Below are positions 61,986-64,000 of a DNA stretch of 64,000 nt, piece by piece. Position 1 is the first letter of the stretch, and each line of letters starts with the position of its first letter. The notes below the pieces were generated by a model. That model ran no database searches, had not been told where the DNA came from, and worked only from the letters and a program-made list of their open reading frames with translations. The position numbers and the translations under genes were made by a program. The stretch covers positions 1 to 64,000 of the forward strand of contig JAIVFI010000034.1 in the NCBI GenBank assembly GCA_025558095.1, given 5' to 3'. This stretch comes from Hyaloraphidium curvatum. Taxonomy: Eukaryota > Monoblepharomycota > Hyaloraphidiomycetes > Hyaloraphidiales > Hyaloraphidiaceae.

Positions 61986-63320
61986 CGAGTTGAAGCGGAC
62001 GGGGACGACGTCCGGGGGCAGGGGGAGCGCGCCGCAGCGGGCGAGGGCATCGTCGAGGAGGCGCATGAAGTTGGGGAGGGCGTGGAACAGGACGCGTTCG
62101 ATGACCTCGAGGCCGGCGCGGGCTTCGTCCTGCGGAGTGTCGGGAAATCAGCACGTTACTTGACATATGCGATGGGGCCTGCAGCCCACCTCCGGCTTGG
62201 GTTTGGTCCGCCTGACGGCGCTGCTCCCCCACACGCCGAGCACCTCCCTGACCACCCCCTCCTTGACCCTCTCCAGCTCGTCCGGCGTGAGCACCGCGGT
62301 GTCCCTCTGCGTGAGCAGCTCCGCGATCCCGTAGTACTTTCCCAGCAGCGTCTTTCGCGTGGCCTGGGTCGGATGCGCCGTGATGGTCAGGTCCACGCAC
62401 TGCTCCATCAGCGCGCTCCGGATGTCCTGAGGGGACAGGCCGGCCGCGAGGAGCTGCGAGAAGGCGTCGTCCATGGTCTGCTTGAAGAACAGGGAGGACT
62501 CGCCGCGGCGGTAGGCCCGCCACCGGCGGACGCGGTGCTGTCGCTCGGCGAGCTCGCCGAGGGTGAGGAGCTCGGAAAAGACGCGGGCTAGCTCGAGGTA
62601 AGAAGCCGAAGTGGTGATCTGCGCCGCCAGCTCGGTGAGGGCGTCAAAGTTCTCCTTGGTCTGGTTGGCGTGGTAGGCACGGGCGCGGGAGAGGAAGGAC
62701 TCGAGGGTCGAGATCAGTTGTTCTGGGATCATGTCCGTCAGGCATGGCCAGTGGCGACGCCATAACCACCCACGAGTCCCTTCGTTGCCCTTCTCGGCCT
62801 CGGCGGCCGTCTTGACAATCTGCATGAGCGTGTAGGTGAGGAGCTTGAGGTCTTCTTGGAGCGGGAGGTTGAAGTCGACGGGCTTGACCGCGGCGCTGAT
62901 CCGGACGATTGCGTCAATAACCGACCACTTCCAGAGGCCCGAAACAGCCTCTATGCCAGACGTAACCCACCTGGCACCCAGGTAGCCGCCGGTGGGCACC
63001 CTGACGCTTTCCTTCCTCGACGGCACCCGCTGCCGCCCCTCGGCTTCGCCGTGGTCCGGCTCCCCGTACAGCCCCGGTGGTGGCGCATTCAGGCTCGGAT
63101 CGACCTCGAAATTGGGCCCGTCGACGTAGCCGTTCGGCTCGGCCACCATCTTCCCGCCGAGGCCGGGGGTCGACATCCGCTCCAGCATGCGGGGCAGGTT
63201 GAACTCGCCCTCGAGCTGCATCGGGCTCGGCGTGAGCTTGCGGATGGTGTCGCCGCGCGAGGCCGAGGGGAGCACGGGCGGCGGCGTGGGGTTCCCGGGG
63301 GGAGGCGTCGTGGAGGCCAT
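59529..63320 (-). CDS. ppc: Phosphoenolpyruvate carboxylase
   Basis: Ten exons join in frame to 1077 residues: 63320-62971, 62895-62774, 62722-62190, 62129-61718, 61650-61376, 61314-60927, 60859-60257, 60203-60009, 59943-59609 and 59549-59529. It carboxylates PEP to oxaloacetate, an anaplerotic step. Motifs in order: T-A-H-P-T-Q-A-T-R (catalytic His), S-W-I-G-G-D-R-D-G-N-P, L-G-Y-S-D-S-A-K-D-A-G, F-H-G-R-G-G-T-V-G-R-G-G-G-P, G-S-R-P-S-K-R and F-S-W-N-Q-T-R. The last exon adds only seven codons ending in N-T-G, the usual C-terminus. The first about 110 residues are low-complexity and no plant-type phosphorylation motif is seen. Two introns are multiples of three without stops and are easily missed. 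Confidence 0.92.
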
Positions 63321-64000
63321 TGCGGGAGGCGTGTTCGGGGAAGCCGTGTCCGGGGCCGGGGGTTCGGGGTCCGTCCGCAGGCGGGTTGCAGGTTCCTCTG
63401 GCAGGCCTGGAGAACCGTCGTCTAGCCGATTGCGCTCCTCCGACGCGTGCGAAGTCTCAGATTCCCCCGTTTGAGGCCCCGGGGCGGCAGGAAAGAAGAG
63501 GCCCGCGATTCGGCCGAGCACGCCCTCCGCCGTCGTCGGAACGCGTCGCGGCGCGCCGGACGCGCCACCGATCTCAGCTCCGTTCCTCGCGCTGGCGCGA
63601 TGCGGGGTGCCGAGGCGGTGGCAGGACCGGGCGGGCGAGCGATGGAGCGGAGGAGATAGCGCGTCGGGTGCCCTGAGTTCCCTTGCGCTCGCGGGTCGCA
63701 AGCCCGAGCTCACGTGAAGACAGGGGGGGCGGTGGATCGTCGACAGTGGTATCGATCTGCATCCCAAAGCACTGAATAGTATGTACAGAGAATAGTTCGA
63801 CCGTTGCTTCCGGCCGTGCTTTCCCGAAGCCCCTGCAGTCTTGCCGATCAAGCCAACCAATCTTCAGCCTCAATGCGACTCCTGTTTACGGCACCATCAT
63901 TTCCTCGCTTCGTTTTCCAGCAGCAGATATCCCTGAGAGTGCACATGAGCAAGGCCTCAGGAGCCTGGGAAGGACGAACGAACCCCGATCGCGGCCCCGG
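63321..64000. other. Upstream region of the PEP carboxylase gene
   Basis: The frame of the first exon stays open back to 63860, but the residues are low-complexity and unlike the family, so this is more likely promoter and 5' leader. Nothing else recognised to the end of the window. Confidence 0.4.

Noticed and set aside
1-64000. tRNA, rRNA, CRISPR arrays, transposons or retroelements
   Set aside because: Looked for cloverleaf B-box-like strings, regularly spaced repeats and transposase or reverse-transcriptase motifs; none could be supported by eye.

Overview
The window looks like nuclear DNA of a GC-rich, gene-dense, intron-rich eukaryote, most probably a fungus. Three points support this: a fungal-specific transcription-factor region (49277-51493), a TIM54-like mitochondrial import subunit (20935-22241), and a Fox2-like protein with two tandem SDR domains (14335-16930). 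I placed about 54 spliceosomal introns by reading across frames. Most are 50-75 nt, two are only 35 nt, and about half of the donors begin GTGGG. A complete phosphoenolpyruvate carboxylase (59529-63320) is unusual for fungi and suggests, by inference only, an early-diverging lineage. I saw no rRNA, tRNA, CRISPR array or transposase.

Three kinds of content are interleaved. (1) Ordinary, mostly intact metabolic and cellular genes: a Baeyer-Villiger-type flavin monooxygenase, two TesB-like thioesterases, a class 3 lipase, a two-SDR beta-oxidation protein, an amidase, TIM54, an SDR, a protein kinase, a PhyH dioxygenase, a heavy-metal-type ABC half transporter, a MerA/Lpd-like flavoprotein, a second FMO-like flavoprotein, a cytochrome b5-related desaturase and PEP carboxylase. 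(2) A local family of MYND-finger proteins with its own conserved N-terminal region (start motif M-S-W-S-x-F-D-E). Eleven loci or fragments are spread over the whole window on both strands, and nearly all are frameshifted, stopped, truncated or rearranged. (3) Five secreted proteins sharing a short Cys module (C-x-E-C ... V-x-C ... L-x-R-R-Y) that carries different C-terminal parts, plus F-box/LRR-like proteins.

Layout: 1-13.8 kb holds MYND copies A-F mixed with the monooxygenase, lipase and two thioesterases. 14-19.4 kb holds the two-SDR protein and the amidase. 19.7-28.8 kb holds MYND copy G, TIM54, two F-box-like genes, an SDR between direct repeats, and MYND copy H. 29-42 kb holds secreted modules 1 and 2, kinase, PhyH, ABC transporter and flavoprotein. 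42-49 kb holds the rearranged MYND copy I, secreted modules 3 and 4, an FMO-like gene, a methyltransferase-like gene and MYND fragment J. 49-64 kb holds the transcription factor, secreted module 5, the desaturase, MYND copy K behind a stray flavoprotein fragment, a GPI-type surface protein and PEP carboxylase.

Several metabolic genes point to lipid handling (lipase, two thioesterases, two-SDR protein, PhyH, desaturase, amidase). They are scattered and separately transcribed, so no cluster is claimed. The most novel material is the decaying MYND family and the modular secreted family.
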